A stretch of DNA of 64,000 bases from JAEXOD01 sp964652025. GTDB taxonomy: Bacteria > Bacteroidota > Ignavibacteria > Ignavibacteriales > Melioribacteraceae. The stretch lies in assembly GCA_964652025.1 (NCBI GenBank), contig CAZYZX010000007.1:62001-126000 (forward strand). The letters are read 5' to 3'. Positions 33,905-41,738 of the stretch are shown piece by piece (position 1 is the first letter of the stretch; the number at the start of each line of letters is the position of its first letter). Made by a program: the position numbers and the translations under genes. The notes below the pieces were generated by a model. It had not been told where the DNA came from. It saw only the letters and a program-made list of their open reading frames with translations, and searched no databases.

Positions 33905-35305
33905 ATGTTAATTTATAATACACTTACAAAGCGCAAAGAGGAGTTTAAAACAATAGAACCAGGCAAAGTTAGCATGTATGTATGCGGACCGACTGTGTAC
34001 GATTATTTTCATATTGGTAATGCGCGCTCTTTTTTAATGAGTGATATTATTAGAAGATATTTAGAATATAAAGGATATGATGTAAAGTTTGTGATGAATC
34101 TTACCGATGTTGATGATAAAATTATTAAAAAAGCAAACGAAGAAAAAGTTGATAGCAAAAAAGTAGCAGAAAAATACGCAAATGCATTTTTTGAAGATAT
34201 AAAGAAATTAAAGGTTAAGCCCGCAACTGTGTATCCAAAGGCAACAGAGCATATTACAGAGATAGTAAATATAATTGAAAAGATTGAAGAAAATGGTTTT
34301 GCTTATAATAAAGATGGTAATGTATTTTTTGATGTAACAAAGTTTAAGGAGTATGGTAAATTAAGTGGTAAGAACATAGAAGACTTAATAAGTGGTGCAA
34401 GAATTGAGATAAACGAAGAAAAGGAAAATCCTTTAGATTTTGCATTATGGAAAAAAGCTAAAGAAAACGAGCCCTATTGGGAAAGCCCATGGGGAAATGG
34501 ACGCCCTGGTTGGCATATAGAATGCTCTGCAATGAGTACAAAACATTTAGGAGAAACAATAGACATACACGCGGGTGGTAACGATTTAATTTTTCCTCAT
34601 CACGAAAATGAAATAGCCCAAAGTGAGTGCGCTTATCATAAAAAGTTTGTTAATTATTGGATTCATTTTGGTTTTTTAAACATAAATGATGAAAAAATGT
34701 CTAAATCTTTAGGTAATTTTTTTACAGCGCGAGATATATTAAAATCTTATAGTGCAGAGTCTATTAGGTTATTATTTAGCCAATCGCATTATGCAAGTCC
34801 ACTTAATTTTAAGTTAGACTTATTGGATGCGGCACAAAAAGGATTGGATAAAATAGCAAATTTAATAGAAAGAACTGATGAGATTATTAATGGCAATTAT
34901 GAAGAAACCGGCGATAAATTTGATGTAAGTGATTACTACGCACAGTTTGAACAAGCAATGGATGACGATTTTAACACACCTAAAGCTGTGGCAGTTATTT
35001 TTGATTTTGTTAGAGACGCAAATAAATTTTTAAGTGAAAATAAGGTGGGTAAAGATAGCGCAAATTTAATTAAAAAATTTATTTTAGATACTGCGGAAAA
35101 TGTTTTAGGTATTGTACCAAATGTTGATAAAAAAGATAAAACAAGTAACTTAGCTGAAAAACTAATTGAATTATTGATAAAAATTAGGTTAGAGGCAAAA
35201 CAACAAAAAAACTATGCATTGGCAGATAACATTAGAAAAGAATTAGAGCAGTTAGGTGTAATATTGCAAGATACCAAAACGGGTACAAGCTATAAAATAA
35301 ACTAA
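33905..35305 (+). CDS. cysS: Cysteinyl-tRNA synthetase
   Basis: 466 residues, class I aminoacyl-tRNA synthetase. The CGPTVYDYFHIGNARSF block carries a zinc-binding Cys and the HIGH-equivalent motif (HIGN); further motifs are GWHIECSAM, FPHHENEIAQSE (zinc ligands) and KMSKS in EKMSKSLGNF. It charges tRNA-Cys. An ACGAGGA ribosome-binding site precedes the ATG. A small membrane protein gene follows after 7 bases. Confidence 0.97.
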   Translation: MLIYNTLTKRKEEFKTIEPGKVSMYVCGPTVYDYFHIGNARSFLMSDIIRRYLEYKGYDVKFVMNLTDVDDKIIKKANEEKVDSKKVAEKYANAFFEDIKKLKVKPATVYPKATEHITEIVNIIEKIEENGFAYNKDGNVFFDVTKFKEYGKLSGKNIEDLISGARIEINEEKENPLDFALWKKAKENEPYWESPWGNGRPGWHIECSAMSTKHLGETIDIHAGGNDLIFPHHENEIAQSECAYHKKFVNYWIHFGFLNINDEKMSKSLGNFFTARDILKSYSAESIRLLFSQSHYASPLNFKLDLLDAAQKGLDKIANLIERTDEIINGNYEETGDKFDVSDYYAQFEQAMDDDFNTPKAVAVIFDFVRDANKFLSENKVGKDSANLIKKFILDTAENVLGIVPNVDKKDKTSNLAEKLIELLIKIRLEAKQQKNYALADNIRKELEQLGVILQDTKTGTSYKIN

Positions 35306-35312
35306 GGTTTGG

Positions 35313-35666
35313 ATGAATAAACCAATTATTTTGGTAGTTATTTTTGCTGTAATATTTATTATATATATTGTATACTATTACTTTTTTAATATTTATGAAA
35401 CAAAATCTAACTTAAGATTAATTAAAAAAGAGGAAGGGGTAAGCTACTATAAAATAGAATTAACACCATTAAATGCTTTAGGTAAAAAAGTTAGCTTTAG
35501 GGAAATAGAATTTGGAATACAAATTGTTGATGGCAATGAAGATGTAATTAGTTTAGACGGAAAAGAAAAGATTATTTGTGTTAAAATTAAAAATAGCAAT
35601 AAAGTAACATTAAAAATTATTAGTAAATTTAGTTTGGCAGATGAAATATTAACAATAGTTAATTAA
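35313..35666 (+). CDS. Small membrane-anchored protein of unknown function
   Basis: 117 residues. One N-terminal hydrophobic helix (about 4-25) is followed by a soluble domain of about 85 residues, mostly predicted beta strands and probably outside the membrane. No family recognised. It follows cysS by 7 bases and precedes the barrel protein by 10, so it is expressed with them. The beta-rich outer domain and envelope-gene neighbours suggest an envelope role, nothing more specific. Confidence 0.6.
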   Translation: MNKPIILVVIFAVIFIIYIVYYYFFNIYETKSNLRLIKKEEGVSYYKIELTPLNALGKKVSFREIEFGIQIVDGNEDVISLDGKEKIICVKIKNSNKVTLKIISKFSLADEILTIVN

Positions 35667-35676
35667 TAGAGGAAAT

Positions 35677-36444
35677 ATGAAAAGATTTTTTGTAGTAATA
35701 CTTATATTAGTTTATAGTTATAGTTATGCACAAGGAACAGCAGGAACTGATGCAAACTATGAGTATAGGTATTTAATAGATGTTCCAAGCACTGGGATAT
35801 TAGAAAAAGGTTTTGTTGGTGTTACAACAGATGTAATGCCAATTGGTGTAATTATTACAAAAATAGAAGTTGGTGTTTTCAAGAATTTTAGTTTTGGAAT
35901 ATCTTATGGTGGTGCTAATGTTATAGGGCAAGGCACGATAGATTGGTATAAATTGCCTGGTGTTAATGTAAGATTTAGAGTATTAGATGAAACGGAACAA
36001 TACCCTGCAATAACTATTGGATTTGACTCGCAAGGTAAAGGGGTATATTATTCATCACAAGGAAGATTTGAAATTAAATCCCCCGGATTTTTTGCCTCTA
36101 CAAGCAGAAACTTTAAATTTTTAGGATATTTAAATTTAGTAGCATCACTAAATTATTCATTGGAAAGAAAAGATGGAGATAAAGATTTAAATTTTGCATT
36201 TGGTGCAGAAAAAACAATTGGCAACCAATTTAGTTTTATTGCAGAATATAACCTTGGTATTAACGACAATAATGGTGGCGCATACGGTAATGGTAGTGGG
36301 TATCTAAACATAGGTGGAAGATTTAGCCCTGGTGGTGGATTAACAATTGGTGTTGATTTAAGGAACCTTTCCGATAACAGAAAGTTTAATAGTGGAAAAG
36401 CAGATAGAGCGATTTTTATTGAGTACATAAAAGCTATATTTTAA
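35677..36444 (+). CDS. Predicted outer-membrane beta-barrel protein
   Basis: 255 residues. A signal peptide (about 1-18, cleavage near SYAQG) is followed by alternating amphipathic strands with aromatic girdle residues (FSFGISYGGANV, LNFAFGAEK, YLNIGGRFSPGGGLTIGVDLRNL) and a terminal aromatic residue (IF), all typical of small outer-membrane barrels. No specific family recognised. An AGAGGA ribosome-binding site precedes the ATG. It is the last gene of the cysS run; a weak AT-rich hairpin follows. Confidence 0.7.
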   Translation: MKRFFVVILILVYSYSYAQGTAGTDANYEYRYLIDVPSTGILEKGFVGVTTDVMPIGVIITKIEVGVFKNFSFGISYGGANVIGQGTIDWYKLPGVNVRFRVLDETEQYPAITIGFDSQGKGVYYSSQGRFEIKSPGFFASTSRNFKFLGYLNLVASLNYSLERKDGDKDLNFAFGAEKTIGNQFSFIAEYNLGINDNNGGAYGNGSGYLNIGGRFSPGGGLTIGVDLRNLSDNRKFNSGKADRAIFIEYIKAIF

Positions 36445-36457
36445 TGTAGTTTTTTTT

Positions 36458-36478
36458 ATACACTAATGTATCTTTTTT
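36458..36478 (+). terminator. Weak possible terminator
   Basis: A five-base-pair AT-rich hairpin (ataca / tgtat, 36458-36471) is followed by a run of six T after one C. The stem is weak, so this is tentative. Confidence 0.3.
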
Positions 36479-36579
36479 ATTACAAAATTTATTAAACATA
36501 TTGATTTATATTGGCGTTTTAATAGGTTTTTAAAGGAATGATTTTTGCTTTCAGATTATAAAGTTTTAAGAGGTGTGCC

Positions 36580-37722
36580 ATGAAACGCTATATATTATTT
36601 TTGTTAATACCATTATTATTAAGTGGTTGCTATACAAAAGTTGCGGTAAGGGAAACTGAAAGGGAATACCAGTATTACTCCCAAAGTAATTATGATGATA
36701 ACACTGAATATGATACTGTTTATGTTGATGATAACAGTGAAGCTTATAACGGTTTTGAGAGTAAAATAGTAAATAATTATTACTATTATTCAAGTCCTTA
36801 TTATGTATCACCATTTTATAGAATTTCTGTTTATCCTTATTACTATGACCCAATATTAGCATGGGATTATTATTGGTATGTAAATACATGGTGGTCTCCA
36901 AGAGCGTTTTTTGATGGTTTTTATATAGGTTTTTATTATAGACCATATTACTATGGTTATTGGACTCCATACTATGGCTATTATGATTATGGATATTACT
37001 ATGGTTATAATAATGGTGGGTATAGTTATTATGGAACACATCCTACAAAAACACGTGATAACGATGGTGGAAGAAGAACAAGGGATAATAATGATAGAAC
37101 ATTTGGCGGCTCTTATGGTAATTCTACCCGAGAAAATACATTTACAGGCAGAGAAATATTAAAAGATAAAGAAAGAGTAAATGTAAGAAACGAGCAAACT
37201 AGAGATATTACGGATGATAAAGGAATACCAACTGATAGAATGAGGAATGTTAAAAAGGAAGTAATAATAGATAGAGAAACAAATCAGGTTAAAAAAATTA
37301 TTGTAAGGGATAACAATAATAATGTGATTAATAGAGAAATAGAGCCTGTAATGGATCAAGAAAGGGATAAAAGAGTAATTGAAAGAAGAGATAATGTTGG
37401 CACAAATGACAATGGACGTCAAAAAATAATAATAAGAAGAGAGCAAGAAGATAGAAGAATAATTGAAAGAAAAACAGATAGAAATAATAACACATACGAG
37501 CCACCAGTAAAGCAGAATAGGGATGGTGGAGTTAGAGAAGAGAACAGAAAAGAGTATAATCCGCCAGTAAAACAGAATAGAGAAAATCCACCGGTACGAG
37601 AATATAGAAATCCAGAGCCACCAAGAAATTATTCGCCACCAGTAAATAACAGTGGAAACAATAACTCTCGCGGTGAAAGCAGACAAAATACAAGAGATAG
37701 TGGAACAAGAGAGAGAAGATAA
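36580..37722 (+). CDS. Lipoprotein with Tyr/Trp-rich middle and Arg/Asn-rich low-complexity tail
   Basis: 380 residues. A lipoprotein signal with lipobox LLSGC puts the lipidated Cys at about residue 17. Residues about 65-155 are packed with Tyr, Trp, Gly and Pro (YYDPILAWDYYWYVNTWW and similar). Residues about 155-380 are highly charged, with repeats of R-D-N-N, I-I-R-R/I-E-R-R and P-P-V-K-Q-N-R, and are probably disordered. Function unknown. A strong AGAGGTG ribosome-binding site precedes the ATG. The next lipoprotein gene starts one base after the stop, so the two are co-translated. The tail resembles polyionic surface or RNA-binding tails, but that is only composition. Confidence 0.7.
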   Translation: MKRYILFLLIPLLLSGCYTKVAVRETEREYQYYSQSNYDDNTEYDTVYVDDNSEAYNGFESKIVNNYYYYSSPYYVSPFYRISVYPYYYDPILAWDYYWYVNTWWSPRAFFDGFYIGFYYRPYYYGYWTPYYGYYDYGYYYGYNNGGYSYYGTHPTKTRDNDGGRRTRDNNDRTFGGSYGNSTRENTFTGREILKDKERVNVRNEQTRDITDDKGIPTDRMRNVKKEVIIDRETNQVKKIIVRDNNNNVINREIEPVMDQERDKRVIERRDNVGTNDNGRQKIIIRREQEDRRIIERKTDRNNNTYEPPVKQNRDGGVREENRKEYNPPVKQNRENPPVREYRNPEPPRNYSPPVNNSGNNNSRGESRQNTRDSGTRERR

Positions 37723-37723
37723 A

Positions 37724-38299
37724 ATGAAGTTTAATATTATTATAATAGGACTATTTTTATTAACACTTGCTGGTTGCTACACAATTTATCAGCATCCAAA
37801 TGTAGTATATAAAGATGAAAATGGAAGAGTAGATTTAATAGAAGTAACTTATAAAAATAATTGTGCATCTTGCCACAGTGAAAGTGAACTTGAGAAATAT
37901 AATTATTATGTTAAAAAAGATGTTTATATAGAGTCTGATAAAGATAGTGTAAGCAAAGTAAAATATAATGATATAGCATATTATTATCAGATGCCATGGT
38001 GGTACGAAGGCTCATTTTCTGATGTTTATACACCAGTTAGAATAGATAGTGGATTAGATGGTAATTATTATAGTGAACCAATAAGACAACCAAGCGGATA
38101 TACCCCTCCAATAATATTTACTACACCAACAACCTCTGGCAGTAGTAATAATAGTAATTCTGGAAGTAGCACGCAAACTAAAACGCGTAACAACACTAAT
38201 GATGGTAAGAAAACAGAATCCAAAGATGATAAGCAAAAAAATAATAACACACGCGATAACGACGGCAGCAGAAATGATGGAAGCGGGAGGAAAAGATGA
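37724..38299 (+). CDS. Lipoprotein with a CXXCH c-type heme motif
   Basis: 191 residues. The start is ATG 37724, which gives a clean lipoprotein signal (MKFNIIIIGLFLLTLAGCY, lipidated Cys at 18) and a GAGAGAAG ribosome-binding site; an upstream in-frame extension would bury it. Residues CASCH at about 47-51 match the c-type heme-attachment motif. There is no second motif, and a Met ligand is not obvious apart from one in YYQMPWWY. The C-terminal third is Ser/Thr/Asn/Asp/Lys-rich low complexity. It lies between a Tyr-rich lipoprotein gene and a FadL-like barrel gene, overlapping the latter by 4 bases. A single-heme envelope protein is possible; the motif could also be chance. Confidence 0.65.
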   Translation: MKFNIIIIGLFLLTLAGCYTIYQHPNVVYKDENGRVDLIEVTYKNNCASCHSESELEKYNYYVKKDVYIESDKDSVSKVKYNDIAYYYQMPWWYEGSFSDVYTPVRIDSGLDGNYYSEPIRQPSGYTPPIIFTTPTTSGSSNNSNSGSSTQTKTRNNTNDGKKTESKDDKQKNNNTRDNDGSRNDGSGRKR

Positions 38300-39744
38300 T
38301 TAAAAAGCAAATAACTTTAATTATACTTTTTTTAAGTATTAATATTTTTGCGCAAGGATTAAACGATGCTGTTAGACTTGCAGAACCGGGAATAGGGAGT
38401 GGAGCAAGAAACTTAGGAATGGGAAATGCTTTTTCTGGTGTAGCTGATGACTTTTCTGCTGTGCTTTATAACCCCGCTGGTTTAGGTTTAATTAAAAGGT
38501 TTGAACTTAGTACGGGTTTTGATTTTAACAAGTTAAAAAATACCACTACTTTATTAAATAGCTCAACAGAGTTTTACCAAAATAGTGCTAATTTTTCGCA
38601 GTTGGGCTTTGTTTATCCATTACCAACAATTCAAGGTAGCTTAACTTTTGCTGCAGGTTTATCTACTGTTAAAGATTTTAACAAAGTTATAAAATATAGT
38701 GCGTTTAATCCTTTAAATACAAGCATGATACAGGACTTGACAAGTAAAAATGATGATATTCCCTTTAACCTTGGCTTAAGCTATCCGGTTTATAATAGCC
38801 AAAATCAATATATGTATGATGAAACTTTAATAAATGGAAATTTAAACCAATCTGCGGAAATATTATATAGTGGTAGTATAAGTAAATTTTCTTTTGCGGG
38901 TGCTATAGAAGTAGATAGGAACGTTTTTGTTGGTGGAACTTTTAGTGTATTGGGTGGAAAATATGCACAAACAAAAGATTATTATGAAGATGATACAAGA
39001 GATTTTTATGGGGCAAATTTTGAAACATATCCGGGTGATGCAACAACTCGTTCGTTTGAGTACTTTAATTTAAAGGATCAAATCGATTGGGAATTATCTG
39101 GCTATGGTGGTAGTTTAGGATTTTTATATGTATTTAAGGATTTAGTTAGATTTGGTTTTAATTTAAAATTCCCTGATTTAATAACAATTAAAGAAAAGTA
39201 TACAGTTGATGCCACTGCAAGATTTGGTAACAAAACTTACTACGCATATAACCAACCTTCTGTTAGTAAAATAGAATATGAAATAATTACCCCATTTGAG
39301 TTTGGCAGTGGTGTTTCTTATGTTGGTAATAACTTAATAATTTCCGCACAAGCAACAGTAATAGACTATACTCAAACTAAGTATTCTGATGGGTTAACTG
39401 AGATAAAACGTTCTAATAATAATAGTGATATTAAAAATTATTTAAATAGTGTTATAAATTATAATTTCGGAGCCGAGTATAATATACCAAATATCAATTT
39501 ACGGGTAAGACTTGGTTATATGCAAATGCCTTCTCCTTACAAAAGTGATAAAGACACAAAATTTAATAAAAAATATTACACATTTGGTTTAGGTTATTTA
39601 TTAGAACAGTCTGTAGCTATTGATGCTGCATATATTTATGGCACATGGCAAGATTATGGATTTGCTTACTCAACAGATCCGGTTGGTTATACGCAAAAGA
39701 TTAACTATAATAACTTTTTAGTTACAATTGCATATAGATTTTAG
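38296..39744 (+). CDS. FadL/TodX-like outer-membrane protein
   Basis: 482 residues. A signal peptide (about 1-20, cleavage at FAQG) is followed by GSGARNLGMGNAFSGVADDFSAVLYNPAGL, the N-terminal block of FadL/TodX (OmpP1) and PorV-type barrels. Long amphipathic strands follow to a terminal aromatic (YRF). Such proteins move hydrophobic compounds across the outer membrane, and PorV relatives assist type IX secretion. The start overlaps the heme-motif lipoprotein gene by 4 bases (ATGA). I favour a FadL-type barrel; a PorV-type role is an alternative given the T9SS cargo in this window. Confidence 0.82.
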   Translation: MIKKQITLIILFLSINIFAQGLNDAVRLAEPGIGSGARNLGMGNAFSGVADDFSAVLYNPAGLGLIKRFELSTGFDFNKLKNTTTLLNSSTEFYQNSANFSQLGFVYPLPTIQGSLTFAAGLSTVKDFNKVIKYSAFNPLNTSMIQDLTSKNDDIPFNLGLSYPVYNSQNQYMYDETLINGNLNQSAEILYSGSISKFSFAGAIEVDRNVFVGGTFSVLGGKYAQTKDYYEDDTRDFYGANFETYPGDATTRSFEYFNLKDQIDWELSGYGGSLGFLYVFKDLVRFGFNLKFPDLITIKEKYTVDATARFGNKTYYAYNQPSVSKIEYEIITPFEFGSGVSYVGNNLIISAQATVIDYTQTKYSDGLTEIKRSNNNSDIKNYLNSVINYNFGAEYNIPNINLRVRLGYMQMPSPYKSDKDTKFNKKYYTFGLGYLLEQSVAIDAAYIYGTWQDYGFAYSTDPVGYTQKINYNNFLVTIAYRF

Positions 39745-39765
39745 TAAATTTAATCTAAGATTTTT

Positions 39766-40743
39766 TTGATTAATGAATGGAGAAGAAATATTAAAGCAAG
39801 AGTAATTAGAATTGAAAGTAAAGATTATTATGTAATAAATGAAGAAAAAAAAATAATAAGATGCTCGTTAAGAGGAAGGTATAAAAAAGAATACGAATTA
39901 AAAAAAGATAAGCAGTCTGTTTTAGATATAGTTTGTGTAAATGACCTTGTGGAGTTTGAGGAATCTGCTGAGGGGATAGGGGTAATAAATAACATTTACG
40001 AAAGAAAAAATTATTTATCTAGAAAAGCACCAAAAATTAAAGGGGCTTCATACAGAGGGGAAAGATTAGAGCAAATAATTGCAAGCAATATCGATTTATT
40101 ATTTATAGTTTCCAGTGTAGATTTACCAAAATTTAACAATAAAGTTATAGATAGGTTTTTGGTAATAGCCGAAAGCAGCAATATAAAACCGGTAATTATT
40201 ATTAATAAAATTGATATTTTTTACGATAAGGAAATAAAATTTTGGGAAAAGTTATATAAAAAAATCGGGTATGAAGTTATAGCAGTTAGTGTAGAAACAG
40301 GAAAAAATATTGATAAAATATCTGAACTAATAAAAAATAATACATCAATATTTTGGGGTCAATCTGGTGTAGGCAAGTCATCATTAATTAACAAACTATA
40401 CCCAAATTTAAATTTAAAAATTGGAAAAGTTAGCGATTATAGCAATAAAGGAAGACACACTACTGTTTCGGTAAACCTTTATATTACCGACGATAATACA
40501 AATTTAATTGATACACCGGGCATTAGAGAATTAGACCCATATGGCATTACAAAAGAAGATTTAAGCCATTATTTTATTGAGTTTAATGACTATAGATTAG
40601 ATTGCAAGTTTAACACATGCACACATAATCACGAACCTGGTTGTGCAGTAGAAAAAGCTGTTAACGAAGGAAAAATTTTTATAGAAAGGTATGAAAGTTA
40701 CTTAAATTTATTAGATACTATTGAAGATGATATGATTTTTTAA
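39766..40743 (+). CDS. rsgA: Ribosome small-subunit biogenesis GTPase RsgA
   Basis: 325 residues. An OB-fold (about 10-75) is followed by a circularly permuted GTPase domain in the order G4 (NKID, about 147), G1 (GQSGVGKSSL, about 198) and G3 (DTPG, about 249), then a zinc knuckle (Cys at about 280 and 285, His, Cys). It acts late in 30S subunit assembly. The start is TTG at 39766; no in-frame ATG lies upstream of the conserved region. Its last 26 bases overlap the convergent ATP-grasp gene. Confidence 0.95.
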   Translation: MINEWRRNIKARVIRIESKDYYVINEEKKIIRCSLRGRYKKEYELKKDKQSVLDIVCVNDLVEFEESAEGIGVINNIYERKNYLSRKAPKIKGASYRGERLEQIIASNIDLLFIVSSVDLPKFNNKVIDRFLVIAESSNIKPVIIINKIDIFYDKEIKFWEKLYKKIGYEVIAVSVETGKNIDKISELIKNNTSIFWGQSGVGKSSLINKLYPNLNLKIGKVSDYSNKGRHTTVSVNLYITDDNTNLIDTPGIRELDPYGITKEDLSHYFIEFNDYRLDCKFNTCTHNHEPGCAVEKAVNEGKIFIERYESYLNLLDTIEDDMIF

Positions 40744-41650
40744 GTTTTCTTACTTTTTCACCTAATTTATCAATAAATTTATGCACAATACTATCAGGTA
40801 CGCCATCGCTAAATTTAGATTGAAAACGCATATCGCATTGGTCATTTAAATAATCTATAACGTAAAATTCGTTGTCTTCTGCTAAAGCAATTTCTGTTGA
40901 AAAGTAATCGATTTGAGATATTGCAGCAATTTTTTTTGTTATAATAATCAATTTATATAAATCGTAATGCTCAATTTCTTCATCAGTAAGTACTTGGTAA
41001 ATATCCGTTAAATCGTTCCACCAGGCGGGAATAGCTTCTCCAAAAGCCCAAATAACCCTAAACCAAGCGCGTTTTCCATCTAAATATTTGGGATAAATTT
41101 TCTTTTGTATTAGATATCTATCATCTGGTAATTTTTTACGTTCTTCTAAAACTTCAAATAGCGAGTTTGCATTAACAATAACGCCTTCTTTGCCACCAGT
41201 ATAAAATGCTGGTTTTATTACAAAGGGTTTACCCAAAAATTCCCATTCTTTTAAGCTTATTACGGTATCTTGTTTAGATTTTAATGAGGGTAAAATAATT
41301 GTAAAAGGTACGTTTATTTTATTGCGTAAAAGCAAATTATGCATTTTAGCTTTATTTATAAAATTAACTATTTTTGAATAAGGATTAATTAAATAAGTTT
41401 TCTTTTTAATTAGCAAATTTGTTAATGGTGCAAAATCTTCATCAACATCTCCCGCTCTATCTAAATATGCTATAAAACTAATTTCTTTATTGCTAAGTTT
41501 TTCAATAGTTTCTTGTAAATTATATTTCATTATTACATAAGTTGTAAAGCCCGCACTTTGTAATTTATATTCAATTAGGTTTACAAAATCTGTATCAAAT
41601 TCCCATTCATAAGAAATTGCCAAATCAAAAATCTTAGGTTTATTGCTCAT
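40718..41650 (-). CDS. ATP-grasp-fold ligase-like protein
   Basis: 310 residues, cytosolic. The central region reads LGKPFVIKPAFYTGGKEGVIV (ATP-binding Lys and Gly-rich loop), then RYLIQKKIYP and RAWFRVIWAFGEAIPAWW. A C-terminal FYVIDYLNDQCDM has the Asp/Asn arrangement of the metal site in RimK-like ATP-grasp enzymes. These join a carboxylate to an amine or similar nucleophile using ATP. No pathway partner is adjacent, so the substrate is unknown. It is convergent with rsgA (26-base overlap) and divergent from the TPR lipoprotein gene. Confidence 0.8.
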   Translation of the reverse strand: MSNKPKIFDLAISYEWEFDTDFVNLIEYKLQSAGFTTYVIMKYNLQETIEKLSNKEISFIAYLDRAGDVDEDFAPLTNLLIKKKTYLINPYSKIVNFINKAKMHNLLLRNKINVPFTIILPSLKSKQDTVISLKEWEFLGKPFVIKPAFYTGGKEGVIVNANSLFEVLEERKKLPDDRYLIQKKIYPKYLDGKRAWFRVIWAFGEAIPAWWNDLTDIYQVLTDEEIEHYDLYKLIIITKKIAAISQIDYFSTEIALAEDNEFYVIDYLNDQCDMRFQSKFSDGVPDSIVHKFIDKLGEKVRKLKKSYHLQ

Positions 41651-41738
41651 AAGTAAGAAACTATTTTAATATTTAGTTGTTTTAATATTGTTATTAAATA
41701 ATATAAATTTTATTTTTAAATTTAACTTTATTTTAATT

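Noticed and set aside
36566..37041. Open frames on the minus strand and in other frames across the Tyr-rich lipoprotein gene
   Set aside because: They encode His/Asn/Tyr- or Ile-rich low-complexity products that mirror the repetitive plus-strand codons. They have no ribosome-binding site or domain, so they are shadows.
37652..37723. N-terminal extension of the CXXCH lipoprotein
   Set aside because: It lies within the end of the previous lipoprotein gene and would hide the signal peptide; the ATG at 37724 has a good ribosome-binding site.
41688..41738. N-terminal extension of the TPR lipoprotein
   Set aside because: It would put 17 residues before a clean lipoprotein signal and begins with TTG without a ribosome-binding site.
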